A DNA stretch of 10,174 nt from SHLJ01 sp041618535 (GTDB lineage Bacteria > Bacteroidota > Bacteroidia > Flavobacteriales > Flavobacteriaceae): NCBI GenBank assembly GCA_041618535.1, contig JBFKFP010000101.1, forward strand, positions 1 to 10,174, given 5' to 3'. Each line of letters opens with the position of its first letter. Position 1 is the first letter of the stretch. The notes beneath the pieces were generated by a model. It was not told where the DNA came from and searched no databases. It worked only from the letters and a program-made list of their open reading frames with translations. The translations under genes and the position numbers were made by a program. This document shows positions 1 through 7,004 of this stretch, one piece after another.

Positions 1-23
1 CAGATATCTGAGAGGTTTTTTTT
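1..23. terminator. Possible right half of an intrinsic terminator at the window edge
   Basis: The first ten bases, CAGATATCTG, are a perfect palindrome. They are followed by AGAGG and then eight T residues (16-23). If the five bases before the window are CCTCT, this would be a strong hairpin with a T tail ending a plus-strand gene to the left, and it could also stop minus-strand transcription leaving rho. Only half of the structure is visible, so this is a suggestion. Confidence 0.35.
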
Positions 24-49
24 ATTTCTATTTGAGTATAAATCCGTTT

Positions 50-1639
50 TTATCCATTCATCGAGATCAGGAATTCCTCGTTATTCCTGGTTTGCCTGAA
101 GCGGTCGTTGATGAATTCCATGGCCTCGACAGGATTCATGTCTGCCAGGTATTTTCTCATGATCCACATGCGCTGAATAGTGTTGTCGTCAAGTAGCAGA
201 TCATCACGTCTTGTACTTGAGGAAACCAAATCGATTGCCGGGAAGATCCTCCTGTTGGAGATCCTTCGATCCAGCTGAAGTTCCATATTACCGGTCCCCT
301 TAAACTCTTCAAAGATCACCTCATCCATCTTCGATCCGGTCTCTGTAAGTGCCGTGGCGATTATGGTCAGGGATCCGCCATTCTCAATGTTACGTGCAGC
401 ACCGAAGAAACGCTTTGGCCTGTGAAGGGCATTGGCATCCACACCTCCGGAAAGTATTTTTCCTGAGGCTGGCTGGACGGTGTTATAAGCCCTGGCCAAT
501 CGTGTGATGGAATCAAGAAGAATAACCACGTCGTGACCGCATTCCACAAGGCGCTTTGCCTTTTCCAGCACAATATTAGCAATTTTTACGTGTTCGTTGG
601 CTTCCTTGTCGAAAGTAGAGGCGATTACCTCGCCACGAACGTTTCGCTGCATATCAGTTACCTCTTCAGGACGCTCATCTATAAGTAATATCATTTGATA
701 AACCTCCGGGTGGTTAGCTGCAATAGCATTGGCCACATCCTTCAGAAGCATGGTCTTACCGGTTTTGGGCTGAGAAACTATCATTCCCCTTTGTCCTTTA
801 CCTATGGGACAGAAAAGATCCATGATCCTGGTTGAGATCGTACTTTGGCGCTCGGCCAGCGTAAACTTTTCTTTAGGGAAAAGTGGTGTTAAATGTTCAA
901 AAGAGACACGGTCTCTCACAATCTGAGGGTCAAGGCCATTGATCTTGTTGACCTTGATAAGTGGGAAATATTTCTCGCCCTCTTTCGGTGGACGAACATT
1001 CCCCAGAACGGTATCACCCGTTTTCAACCCGAAAAGGCGGATCTGAGATTGTGAAACATAGATATCATCGGGAGAGGAGAGGTAATTATAATCGGATGAT
1101 CTCAGAAATCCATATCCATCGCTCATGATGTCAAGGACACCTTCGCTCTCGATTATGGCATCGAATTCGTATTCAGGTTCCCTGTATCGGTTCCGTGTAT
1201 CCTTATTACCGCCGCCGTGCTCGTGTTTTTTATGATCAGACTGCCTTTGATTGTCTTTTCGACCCTGTTTAGAGCCCTGATGTTGTCTCGGAGGCCGGGG
1301 CTTTTGATCTTTAGATTCAGTTGGCTTGTCGTGTTTAACCTCTTTTCTGGCGGGCTGATCCTCCTTTTTATCGTCGGTCTGGACAGCCTTAGTATTATTC
1401 TGCTGGCGGTCTTCCTTGGGTTTAGATTGGTTCCTGGGCTGGCGTTGATGACTTTTCTGCTGTGGCTTAGGTTCGTCGTTTCCGGCTTTAACCAGTGAGG
1501 GATTTGCCGCCTGGTGATCCAGGATCTGATAAACCAGATCAAGCTTTTTCATACTTCTGAATCTGGAAATCTTTAGCTGCTTAGCTATTTCCTGAAGCTC
1601 AGGAAGCTTTTTTTGTTTTAATTGTGCAATTTCAAACAT
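50..1639 (-). CDS. rho: Transcription termination factor Rho with long low-complexity insert
   Basis: ATP-dependent hexameric RNA helicase that ends transcription at Rho-dependent sites. The 529 residues are about 110 longer than E. coli Rho. In order: an N-terminal SAP-like Rho_N helical domain (about 4-45); a basic, Q/K/R/N/D-rich disordered stretch (about 54-155); the cold-shock-type RNA-binding domain (about 160-240, with DGYGFLR at 174-180); and the RecA-like ATPase. In the ATPase, Walker A is PKTGKT (291-296), the DERPEEV motif with the probable catalytic Glu is at 321-327, Walker B is VVILLD (371-376), the Q-loop region is around SGKILSGG (392-399) and the R-loop region is TGSKMDE (434-440). 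Arginines near 458-464 and 477-478 match the arginine-finger zone. All catalytic motifs are present, so the protein should be active. The start ATG begins the conserved Rho_N helix. Transcribed alone, divergently from the DUF4293 gene. Confidence 0.98.
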   Translation of the reverse strand: MFEIAQLKQKKLPELQEIAKQLKISRFRSMKKLDLVYQILDHQAANPSLVKAGNDEPKPQQKSHQRQPRNQSKPKEDRQQNNTKAVQTDDKKEDQPARKEVKHDKPTESKDQKPRPPRQHQGSKQGRKDNQRQSDHKKHEHGGGNKDTRNRYREPEYEFDAIIESEGVLDIMSDGYGFLRSSDYNYLSSPDDIYVSQSQIRLFGLKTGDTVLGNVRPPKEGEKYFPLIKVNKINGLDPQIVRDRVSFEHLTPLFPKEKFTLAERQSTISTRIMDLFCPIGKGQRGMIVSQPKTGKTMLLKDVANAIAANHPEVYQMILLIDERPEEVTDMQRNVRGEVIASTFDKEANEHVKIANIVLEKAKRLVECGHDVVILLDSITRLARAYNTVQPASGKILSGGVDANALHRPKRFFGAARNIENGGSLTIIATALTETGSKMDEVIFEEFKGTGNMELQLDRRISNRRIFPAIDLVSSSTRRDDLLLDDNTIQRMWIMRKYLADMNPVEAMEFINDRFRQTRNNEEFLISMNG

Positions 1640-1800
1640 GTGAAATAAATATGTATTATGTTGTATTAATTGTTCCGAAGGTTCCTTTTGAAGAATCGTG
1701 GAAAAATTGTGTCGAAATCTTTGAAGATTAAGCTATACCGAAGAATTTTCTAAGTGGCATTGCTCATGCAATAATACGACTTTATTTTCAATATTTCCTA

Positions 1801-1830
1801 TTTGTAATAAAAAAGAATCCTGTATTTTTG
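1801..1830 (+). promoter_or_regulatory. Bacteroidota-type promoter for the DUF4293 gene
   Basis: TTTG (1801-1804), 18 bp of spacer, then TATTTTTG (1823-1830). This is a full match to the Bacteroidota pattern of a TTTG-like -33 element and TAnnTTTG -7 element. The predicted start is near 1834, only about 10 nt before the ATG at 1844, so the mRNA would be almost leaderless. No Shine-Dalgarno sequence is present in that short leader. Confidence 0.55.
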
Positions 1831-1836
1831 TTCCTC

Positions 1837-1844
1837 CAAAATTA
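1837..1844 (-). promoter_or_regulatory. Candidate -7 element for rho
   Basis: On the minus strand this reads TAATTTTG, a perfect match to the Bacteroidota sigma-A -7 consensus TAnnTTTG. It would give a start near 1833 and a rho leader of about 190 nt. The only upstream TTTG (1862-1859 on the minus strand) is 14 bp away, shorter than the usual spacing for a -33 element, so support comes from the -7 element alone. The element overlaps the first base of the DUF4293 start codon. Confidence 0.35.
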
Positions 1845-2254
1845 TGATACAGCGAATACAAACCATTTACCTGCTTATAGTTACCGCAATTTCGGCCGGT
1901 CTGATCTTTGTATTAAAGCTATGGACCACAACTGAAGGGGTAGATGTATATGCTAAAGACGATTTGATTTTCTTGTCAATTTTCGGGGCATCGGCGCTGT
2001 TGGCATTTCTTTCAATTTTTATGTTTAAAAACCGAAAGTCGCAATTTGTAATGGGGCGGCTTAATATGATATTGAACTTAATTTTACTAGGATTATTTGT
2101 GTATCGGGCACTAAATTTATCTGGAGAAACCGAGGTTTCTGAGAAAGGTATTGGGATCATTCTTCCTGCTATTTCTATCGTGTTTCTGGTCTTAGCCAAT
2201 AGGGCCATCAAAAGGGACGAAGATCTCGTAAAATCTGTTGACCGACTTAGATAA
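1844..2254 (+). CDS. DUF4293 family small membrane protein
   Basis: Function unknown. The 136-residue protein has four predicted membrane helices (about 6-26, 41-61, 72-90 and 102-119), a basic stretch after the second helix (FKNRKSQ, 61-67) and a charged C-terminal tail (KRDEDLVKSVDRLR). The opening MIQRIQTIYLL and the DEDLVKS-D-LR tail are what I recognise as DUF4293, a Bacteroidota family often found next to rho. It sits divergently to rho and ends at a strong terminator, so it is probably a single-gene unit. A housekeeping envelope role is possible, but nothing in the sequence assigns one. Confidence 0.88.
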   Translation: MIQRIQTIYLLIVTAISAGLIFVLKLWTTTEGVDVYAKDDLIFLSIFGASALLAFLSIFMFKNRKSQFVMGRLNMILNLILLGLFVYRALNLSGETEVSEKGIGIILPAISIVFLVLANRAIKRDEDLVKSVDRLR

Positions 2255-2282
2255 ACCTATCATCTTAGTAGTATTAGTGCGT

Positions 2283-2310
2283 AAAAGCCCGGATTTATCC
2301 GGGCTTTTTT
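2283..2310. terminator. Bidirectional intrinsic terminator
   Basis: A perfect inverted repeat, AAAAGCCCGGAT (2283-2294) and ATCCGGGCTTTT (2297-2308), gives a G/C-rich stem with a tight loop. On the plus strand it is followed by a run of six T (2305-2310), and on the minus strand the A-tract at 2283-2286 reads as four T. It lies between the convergent 3' ends of the DUF4293 gene and the phosphodiesterase gene and can serve both. Confidence 0.93.
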
Positions 2311-2312
2311 GT

Positions 2313-2804
2313 TTATCGCTGATATTCGATAACCTCGAGGTTTTGAATGGACTTTCCCTCTATTTCAAATCGGAGCATGGTTCTGACCCTGTGAAGGCCT
2401 TGTTTGCCAATAGCCCCGGGGTTCATATGTAAAAGGTCGTTCTTTTTATCGGGCAGCACCTTTAGAATATGGGAGTGCCCTGAGATGAACAGATCTGGTG
2501 GGTTTTTTGCAATCTCTGATCGAATGGCAGGATTGTACCTTCCCGGATATCCTCCGATGTGAGTGATCCAAACGTCCACATTTTCGCATTTAAACCTGTT
2601 GTGTAAAGGAAATTCACCCCTGATCCTCGCATTGTCGATATTACCGTATACAGCACGAACCGGCTTTAGGGCAGCGATCTGATCTGTGACATCCAGGGAA
2701 CCGATATCGCCTGCATGCCATACCTCGTCTGCCTGTACAACATATTTAAGGATATCTTCTCCTATATACCCATGGGTGTCAGAAATCAGCAAAATCCTGG
2801 TCAT
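2313..2804 (-). CDS. YfcE/MJ0936-family metallophosphoesterase
   Basis: Small two-metal phosphodiesterase of the calcineurin-like superfamily; relatives hydrolyse phosphodiester model substrates in the cytoplasm, and the natural substrate is often unknown. The 163-residue length fits the family. The metal ligands are all visible: D9 and H11 in SDTHG, D33 in AGDIG, N55 in GNID, H82 in THIGG, and H110 and H112 in GHSH. The late NPGA motif (128-131) is also typical. There is no signal peptide. Its 3' end lies 3 bp from the shared terminator, and it is transcribed divergently from truA. Specific substrate not assignable from sequence. Confidence 0.93.
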   Translation of the reverse strand: MTRILLISDTHGYIGEDILKYVVQADEVWHAGDIGSLDVTDQIAALKPVRAVYGNIDNARIRGEFPLHNRFKCENVDVWITHIGGYPGRYNPAIRSEIAKNPPDLFISGHSHILKVLPDKKNDLLHMNPGAIGKQGLHRVRTMLRFEIEGKSIQNLEVIEYQR

Positions 2805-2844
2805 AGAGAAATGTTAAGAAACATATTCAGCTGTCAAATTAAAC

Positions 2845-2852
2845 TATCTTTG
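2845..2852 (+). promoter_or_regulatory. Candidate -7 element for truA and the ABC exporter
   Basis: TATCTTTG is a perfect TAnnTTTG match. The predicted start is near 2856, giving a leader of about 22 nt before the TTG start codon of truA at 2878. A clear -33 TTG is not visible at the usual distance. Confidence 0.42.
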
Positions 2853-2859
2853 CTTTCGC

Positions 2860-2867
2860 CAAAAGTA
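2860..2867 (-). promoter_or_regulatory. Candidate -7 element for the phosphodiesterase gene
   Basis: On the minus strand it reads TACTTTTG, a perfect TAnnTTTG match. The predicted start is near 2856, giving a leader of about 50 nt before the ATG at 2804. No convincing -33 TTG element is seen at normal spacing. Confidence 0.35.
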
Positions 2868-2877
2868 TCAAATAAGT

Positions 2878-3624
2878 TTGAGATTCTTTATCGACCTTTC
2901 ATATAACGGAAAAGCCTATCATGGCTGGCAAATTCAGCCCAATGCTATCAGTGTTCAGGAAGTGATGGAAACCGCTTTAAGCACGCTTTCAGGTCAGAAG
3001 GTCAGCATTGTTGGAGCCGGACGGACAGATACAGGGGTGCATGCCAGGCAAATGGTGGCTCATTTCGATCTTGATAATGAAATAGATACCCTTCAACTTG
3101 CATACAGGATAAACGCCTTTCTTCCTGAAGATATAAGTGTCAGGGAGATTTACCCGGTAAAGGATGAGGCCCATGCCCGTTTTGATGCTGAACAAAGGGA
3201 ATACAAGTATTACATGCACCAATTGAAAGACCCGTTTCTTACAGATACTTCTTATTACTTTAAACCTGAGCTGAACCATGATCTGATGAATGAGGCTGCT
3301 TCTCACTTATTGAATCATAGGAATTTTAAATGCTTTTCCCGAAGCAATACGGATGTAAAAACGTATAATTGTGATGTAAGATCTGCGAGCTGGAAGAAGG
3401 AAGGAATTCAGCTTGTTTTTACTATTAGTGCAGACAGGTTTCTGCGGAACATGGTAAGGGCGGTTGTAGGAACACTAATAGAAATTGGCCAGGGGAAGAT
3501 GAGCATGGAGGAATTCAAAACGGTTCTGAAATCAGAGAACAGAAGTATGGCAGGTCCTTCAGTCCCGGCATACGGACTATTTTTAACCCGAATCACATAT
3601 CCTGAAAGCATCATAAAAACATGA
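2878..3624 (+). CDS. truA: tRNA pseudouridine(38-40) synthase TruA, TTG start
   Basis: Isomerises uridines 38-40 in the anticodon stem-loop of many tRNAs to pseudouridine. The 248 residues match the family length. The catalytic aspartate is D51 in GRTDTGVHA (48-56). Other family motifs are YHGWQ (14-18), AHARFDA (98-104), FLRNMVR (188-194) and GPSVPAYGLFL (226-236). The start is a TTG: reading back in frame there is a stop at 2815-2817 and no ATG between it and the TTG, and the TTG falls exactly where the family's first Met lies (M-R-F-F-I-D-L-S-Y-N-G). The stop codon overlaps the next gene's start in ATGA, so truA and the ABC exporter are probably translationally coupled. Confidence 0.97.
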   Translation: MRFFIDLSYNGKAYHGWQIQPNAISVQEVMETALSTLSGQKVSIVGAGRTDTGVHARQMVAHFDLDNEIDTLQLAYRINAFLPEDISVREIYPVKDEAHARFDAEQREYKYYMHQLKDPFLTDTSYYFKPELNHDLMNEAASHLLNHRNFKCFSRSNTDVKTYNCDVRSASWKKEGIQLVFTISADRFLRNMVRAVVGTLIEIGQGKMSMEEFKTVLKSENRSMAGPSVPAYGLFLTRITYPESIIKT

Positions 3625-5387
3625 GCAAAACAAAGGAAAGCGTTTTCGACATCAATCTTTTCCGTCGTCTTATGACGTATATCAGGCCTTACCGGCTGGT
3701 TTTCTCTATTTCCTTTATCACGGTAATCGGACTTTCAATATTCGGAGCTGCAAGGCCTTACGTGCTTCAGCAGGCCATCGACAACAATATCGCCAACAGG
3801 GATTTTGATGGATTCATGTTCTATATATGGCTCATGCTCGGACTTTTGGTGTTTGAAGTGATTTGCAACCTGATGTTTATCTACTTTGCCAGTTGGCTGG
3901 GTCAGTCAGTAGTACGCGATATAAGGGTGAAGCTCTTTAAAAAGATCCTTGATTTCAAGATGAAATATTACGACAAGTCCTCTGTCGGACTGCTAATCAC
4001 CAGAACTGTGACCGATATGGAGCGAATAGCTGACATTTTCGGGCAAGGTCTTTTTATGATTTTTAGTGATATTCTGAAAATGCTGATAGTTGGCGGAGTC
4101 ATGTTCTACATGAATTGGAGACTGGCTATAATAGTGATCTGTACCTTACCGGTCGTCGTTTTCGCAACCAAGATCTTCCAGAAATTCATGAAACGGGCCT
4201 TCGAGGAGGTCAGGACAGAAGTAGCAAAACTCAATTCCTTTGTGCAGGAACGCATTAGCGGGATGAAGATACTTCAGCTGTTCACCCGTGAAAACATCGA
4301 ATATAAGAACTTCAAAGCTATTAATGAGCGCCATAAGAAAGCCTGGTTGAAAACGGTTTGGTATAATTCCATTTTCTTCCCGGTGGCAGAATTCCTCTCT
4401 TCAATTACACTCGGCCTTGTTGTCTGGATTGGGGGGATGAATGTGGTTTTTGACGGGTCTGCAACCGTTGGGGATCTCACGGCATTCATCATGATGATCC
4501 CAATGATGTTCAGGCCATTGAATCAGATCGCCAACAAGTTCAATACGCTTCAGATGGGAATGGTGGCGGCCGACAGGGTCTTCAGGGTCCTGGATACAGA
4601 GTCGCATATAGATGATGCAGGCACCAGGCTTGCAGGTCATTTTAAAGGTGATGTGGAATTCAGGGATATCCATTTTTCATATGTGCCCGACGAGCCTGTT
4701 CTAAAAGGGTTATCTCTTTCGATAAAAGCCGGCGAAAATGTTGCTATTGTTGGTGCCACCGGTGCGGGAAAATCTACCCTTATCAATATCCTGAATCGCT
4801 TTTACACTATAGATTCGGGTGAGATAACCATAGATGGAATTGACATTAAGGAGTTCACCCTTCATTCGCTGAGAAAACAGATCGCTGTTGTGCTTCAGGA
4901 GGTTTTTCTTTTTGCGGATACCGTTTTTAACAACATCACCTTGAATGACCCGTCTGTTTCCAAAGAAGAGGTTCTAGAGGCAGCAAAAAAAATAGGTGTT
5001 CATGAATTTATTATGAAATTGCCAAATGGGTATGATTACAATGTAAAGGAGAGAGGGGTAATGCTCTCATCCGGTCAAAGACAGCTGATCGCCTTCCTCA
5101 GGGCTTATGTAACAGACCCGAGTATTCTGATCCTTGATGAGGCCACCTCTTCTGTCGACTCCTATACAGAACAACTTATCCAGGATGCCACAGATCGTAT
5201 TACCAAAGGACGTACATCTATCATCATTGCCCACCGGCTTGCCACAGTTAAAAAGGCAGATAAGATCGTGGTCCTCGATGCAGGTCGGATTGTTGAGCAG
5301 GGTACCCACAAGGAGCTCCTTGGGAAGAAGGATGGCTATTATAAAAATCTATACGAAGTCCAGTTCCTCAAGGAAGAGGTAGCCTAA
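3621..5387 (+). CDS. ABC-type exporter half-transporter (membrane domain fused to ATPase)
   Basis: A 588-residue half-transporter, expected to work as a homodimer or heterodimer exporting lipids, drugs or other amphipathic compounds across the inner membrane. The six-helix membrane domain occupies about 25-310 (helices near 28-48, 66-90, 143-162, 165-184, 252-274 and 283-303). The ATPase follows: A-loop Tyr354, Walker A GATGAGKST (378-386), Q-loop Q426, signature LSSGQRQ (482-488), Walker B SILILDE (501-507) with catalytic E507, D-loop SSVD (510-513) and H-loop H538. The signature has Ser in place of the first Gly of LSGGQ, and the next residues are LIAFLRAY. Overall it resembles the MdlB/MsbA-like exporters. 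No partner half-transporter is adjacent, which favours a homodimer. The gene overlaps truA by 4 bp and the convergent DUF3667 gene by 3 bp. Substrate unknown. Confidence 0.93.
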   Translation: MSKTKESVFDINLFRRLMTYIRPYRLVFSISFITVIGLSIFGAARPYVLQQAIDNNIANRDFDGFMFYIWLMLGLLVFEVICNLMFIYFASWLGQSVVRDIRVKLFKKILDFKMKYYDKSSVGLLITRTVTDMERIADIFGQGLFMIFSDILKMLIVGGVMFYMNWRLAIIVICTLPVVVFATKIFQKFMKRAFEEVRTEVAKLNSFVQERISGMKILQLFTRENIEYKNFKAINERHKKAWLKTVWYNSIFFPVAEFLSSITLGLVVWIGGMNVVFDGSATVGDLTAFIMMIPMMFRPLNQIANKFNTLQMGMVAADRVFRVLDTESHIDDAGTRLAGHFKGDVEFRDIHFSYVPDEPVLKGLSLSIKAGENVAIVGATGAGKSTLINILNRFYTIDSGEITIDGIDIKEFTLHSLRKQIAVVLQEVFLFADTVFNNITLNDPSVSKEEVLEAAKKIGVHEFIMKLPNGYDYNVKERGVMLSSGQRQLIAFLRAYVTDPSILILDEATSSVDSYTEQLIQDATDRITKGRTSIIIAHRLATVKKADKIVVLDAGRIVEQGTHKELLGKKDGYYKNLYEVQFLKEEVA

Positions 5388-6172
5388 GAATTGGGTGGGG
5401 CAAGATCTTTAAGGTCAATTTCTGTAAAGAAAAGAAAATACATGGCTACCGCAATTGAAATGGCCACGTAAAAGAACCCGAAAATCACCAAAAACAACAG
5501 GAATTTCAAAAATATCTTTGCTGCACTCAATGAAAAAACCCGCTTGAGAATATAAGTGTGGTAAATGATCATCAGGAAGTTAAAAACCAACCCCCAGATA
5601 AAGAAAAAATCTTTCGAGAGAAACAGAATAACAAATGACAGCACGGATGTTAAGATCGCGCTAAGTGACATGGTGTATAGGTAGATGACGACATGTTCCG
5701 TATAATTATATCCGTTCCGGAGGAAAACAATCCGGGAGACCAAAGCCAAAAACGGGATGAGAACGAAATAGAAAAGCGAATTGTAATCCATCAACAGCTC
5801 TGCCACCTTCCCTGACACCTGTCTTGAGGCCTCGTCATCATAAAAATTATAAACCTTCATGATATCTGGATAAAACTTCTGGATAAAGAAGATATAAAGC
5901 CCTGAAATGGTTAATGAAATAGCAAAAAAATTGATCGGGGAGTTGTATTTTTTTCTCAACCCGCCTATATAACCATTGATAACTAATTCCGGAGAAACAA
6001 AAAGGTCTTTCACCGTTTGCAAAAAACGATTATCATAATTCAGGAAATTCTCTATAAAATAGGAGAGAAGATTACTTATTGTTAGCCTATTCCGAATGAT
6101 CCTTCCTCCGCAACGGCCACAATAGTCCTGTTTATCGTCAAGTTCATATTTGCAATTTTTACATGAGGTCAT
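5384..6172 (-). CDS. DUF3667 zinc-ribbon multi-pass membrane protein
   Basis: Function unknown. The 262-residue protein begins with a cytoplasmic-type zinc ribbon made by two CxxC pairs (C4/C7 and C18/C21). An amphipathic region with the family-like stretch F-V-S-P-E-L-V-I-N-G-Y-I (58-69) follows, then about five membrane helices (near 80-98, 131-150, 160-186, 188-209 and 219-248). The segment NGYNYTEHVV (153-162) is a recognisable DUF3667 signature. It is the last gene of the folP operon, starting 18 bp after cdaA, and ends tail to tail with the ABC exporter. A role linked to CdaA is conceivable from position only. Confidence 0.85.
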   Translation of the reverse strand: MTSCKNCKYELDDKQDYCGRCGGRIIRNRLTISNLLSYFIENFLNYDNRFLQTVKDLFVSPELVINGYIGGLRKKYNSPINFFAISLTISGLYIFFIQKFYPDIMKVYNFYDDEASRQVSGKVAELLMDYNSLFYFVLIPFLALVSRIVFLRNGYNYTEHVVIYLYTMSLSAILTSVLSFVILFLSKDFFFIWGLVFNFLMIIYHTYILKRVFSLSAAKIFLKFLLFLVIFGFFYVAISIAVAMYFLFFTEIDLKDLAPPNS

Positions 6173-6190
6173 CCTGCATTAAAGAGATTT

Positions 6191-6973
6191 TTATTCGAGG
6201 TCTTTGGTGATCATCTCTTTTAGCTCATCGGTGTTGTCAAACATCACGAACTTGCCATCTTTGATATAGGAGATAAGTCCTGACTCTTCTGAAACGACCA
6301 GGGCCACAGCATCGGTTTTTTCTGTAATCCCTATAGCTGCTCGGTGGCGTAATCCAAACCGGGCAGGAATGCTTTTTTCATTGCTGACCGGCAGAATTAC
6401 CCTCGTTGCCTTGATCACATTCCCGGAAATGATGACAGCGCCGTCATGAAGCGGGCTGTTTTTAAAAAAGATACTCTCAATAATTGGCTGGGTCACTTCT
6501 ATGTTCATAGAATCCCCGGTGTTTGCAATAACATCGAGGTTGTTGTTGCGTTCAATCACGATCAATGCCCCAGTTTTAGAACTCGCCATTTTTGTGGAGG
6601 CGGCTACTACGGCATCAATGTTGGTTTTGGCCATCCCTTCGGTCTTCAGGAATTTCAGCTGTTTGAAAAACTTTTTTCGCGACCCTATGTTTGATGACCC
6701 TATCATTAAAAGAAACTTCCTTATCTCCTGCTGGAAAACCACGATGAGGGCAAACATCCCTACATTGATAAAACCGCCAAGAATACTGCTGAAAAGCGTC
6801 ATCTGGAGAGCCTGTGTCACCTTGAAGATAAGATAGATGATCACGATCCCGATAAAGATGTTGATCGCAACGGTTCCCTTTACAAGTTTATAGAAGTAAT
6901 ACAGGAGGAATGCGACCAGAATTACATCAATGATATCGACAACACTGAATTTGAAGGTATCAAGCAGTTCCAA
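6191..6973 (-). CDS. cdaA: Diadenylate cyclase CdaA (DisA_N domain), non-ATG start
   Basis: Makes the second messenger c-di-AMP from two ATP at the inner membrane. The 260-residue protein has three N-terminal membrane helices (about 11-28, 34-54 and 63-88), a linker, and the diadenylate cyclase domain (about 115-250). The catalytic motifs are LHDGA (175-179, DGA at 177-179) and GLRHRAA (207-213, RHR at 209-211), both intact. No ATG is available: the in-frame stop at 6992-6994 (minus strand TGA) is followed only by CTG (6982 and 6979) and TTG (6973) before the conserved VVDIID helix. I chose the TTG; a CTG start would add two or three residues. It follows the lipoprotein gene by 31 bp and precedes the DUF3667 gene by 18 bp, consistent with one operon. 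No CdaR/YbbR gene is adjacent. Confidence 0.95.
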   Translation of the reverse strand: MELLDTFKFSVVDIIDVILVAFLLYYFYKLVKGTVAINIFIGIVIIYLIFKVTQALQMTLFSSILGGFINVGMFALIVVFQQEIRKFLLMIGSSNIGSRKKFFKQLKFLKTEGMAKTNIDAVVAASTKMASSKTGALIVIERNNNLDVIANTGDSMNIEVTQPIIESIFFKNSPLHDGAVIISGNVIKATRVILPVSNEKSIPARFGLRHRAAIGITEKTDAVALVVSEESGLISYIKDGKFVMFDNTDELKEMITKDLE

Positions 6974-7004
6974 TCGCAGCAGGTTTAAATTTCACTAAAG
7001 ATAA

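Noticed and set aside
1217..1498. Plus-strand reading frame of 93 codons with hydrophobic product inside rho
   Set aside because: It is the reverse complement of the biased basic low-complexity insert of Rho, which by composition yields a hydrophobic antisense frame. The matching minus-strand frame at 1153-1542 is a shadow for the same reason.
2238..2432. Plus-strand frame spanning the end of the DUF4293 gene, the terminator and the phosphodiesterase 3' end
   Set aside because: It would have to be translated through a strong intrinsic terminator and has no recognisable product.
2715..2906. Plus-strand frame crossing the truA/phosphodiesterase divergent region
   Set aside because: It overlaps the start of both real genes in another frame and the candidate promoters.
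5395..5420. Possible terminator between the ABC exporter and DUF3667 genes (AAGATCTT palindrome)
   Set aside because: The stem is only four base pairs, A/T-rich, has no T tail, and lies inside the DUF3667 coding region.
6446..6836. Two overlapping plus-strand frames antisense to cdaA
   Set aside because: They lie fully inside a well-supported gene and resemble no family; no promoter is seen.
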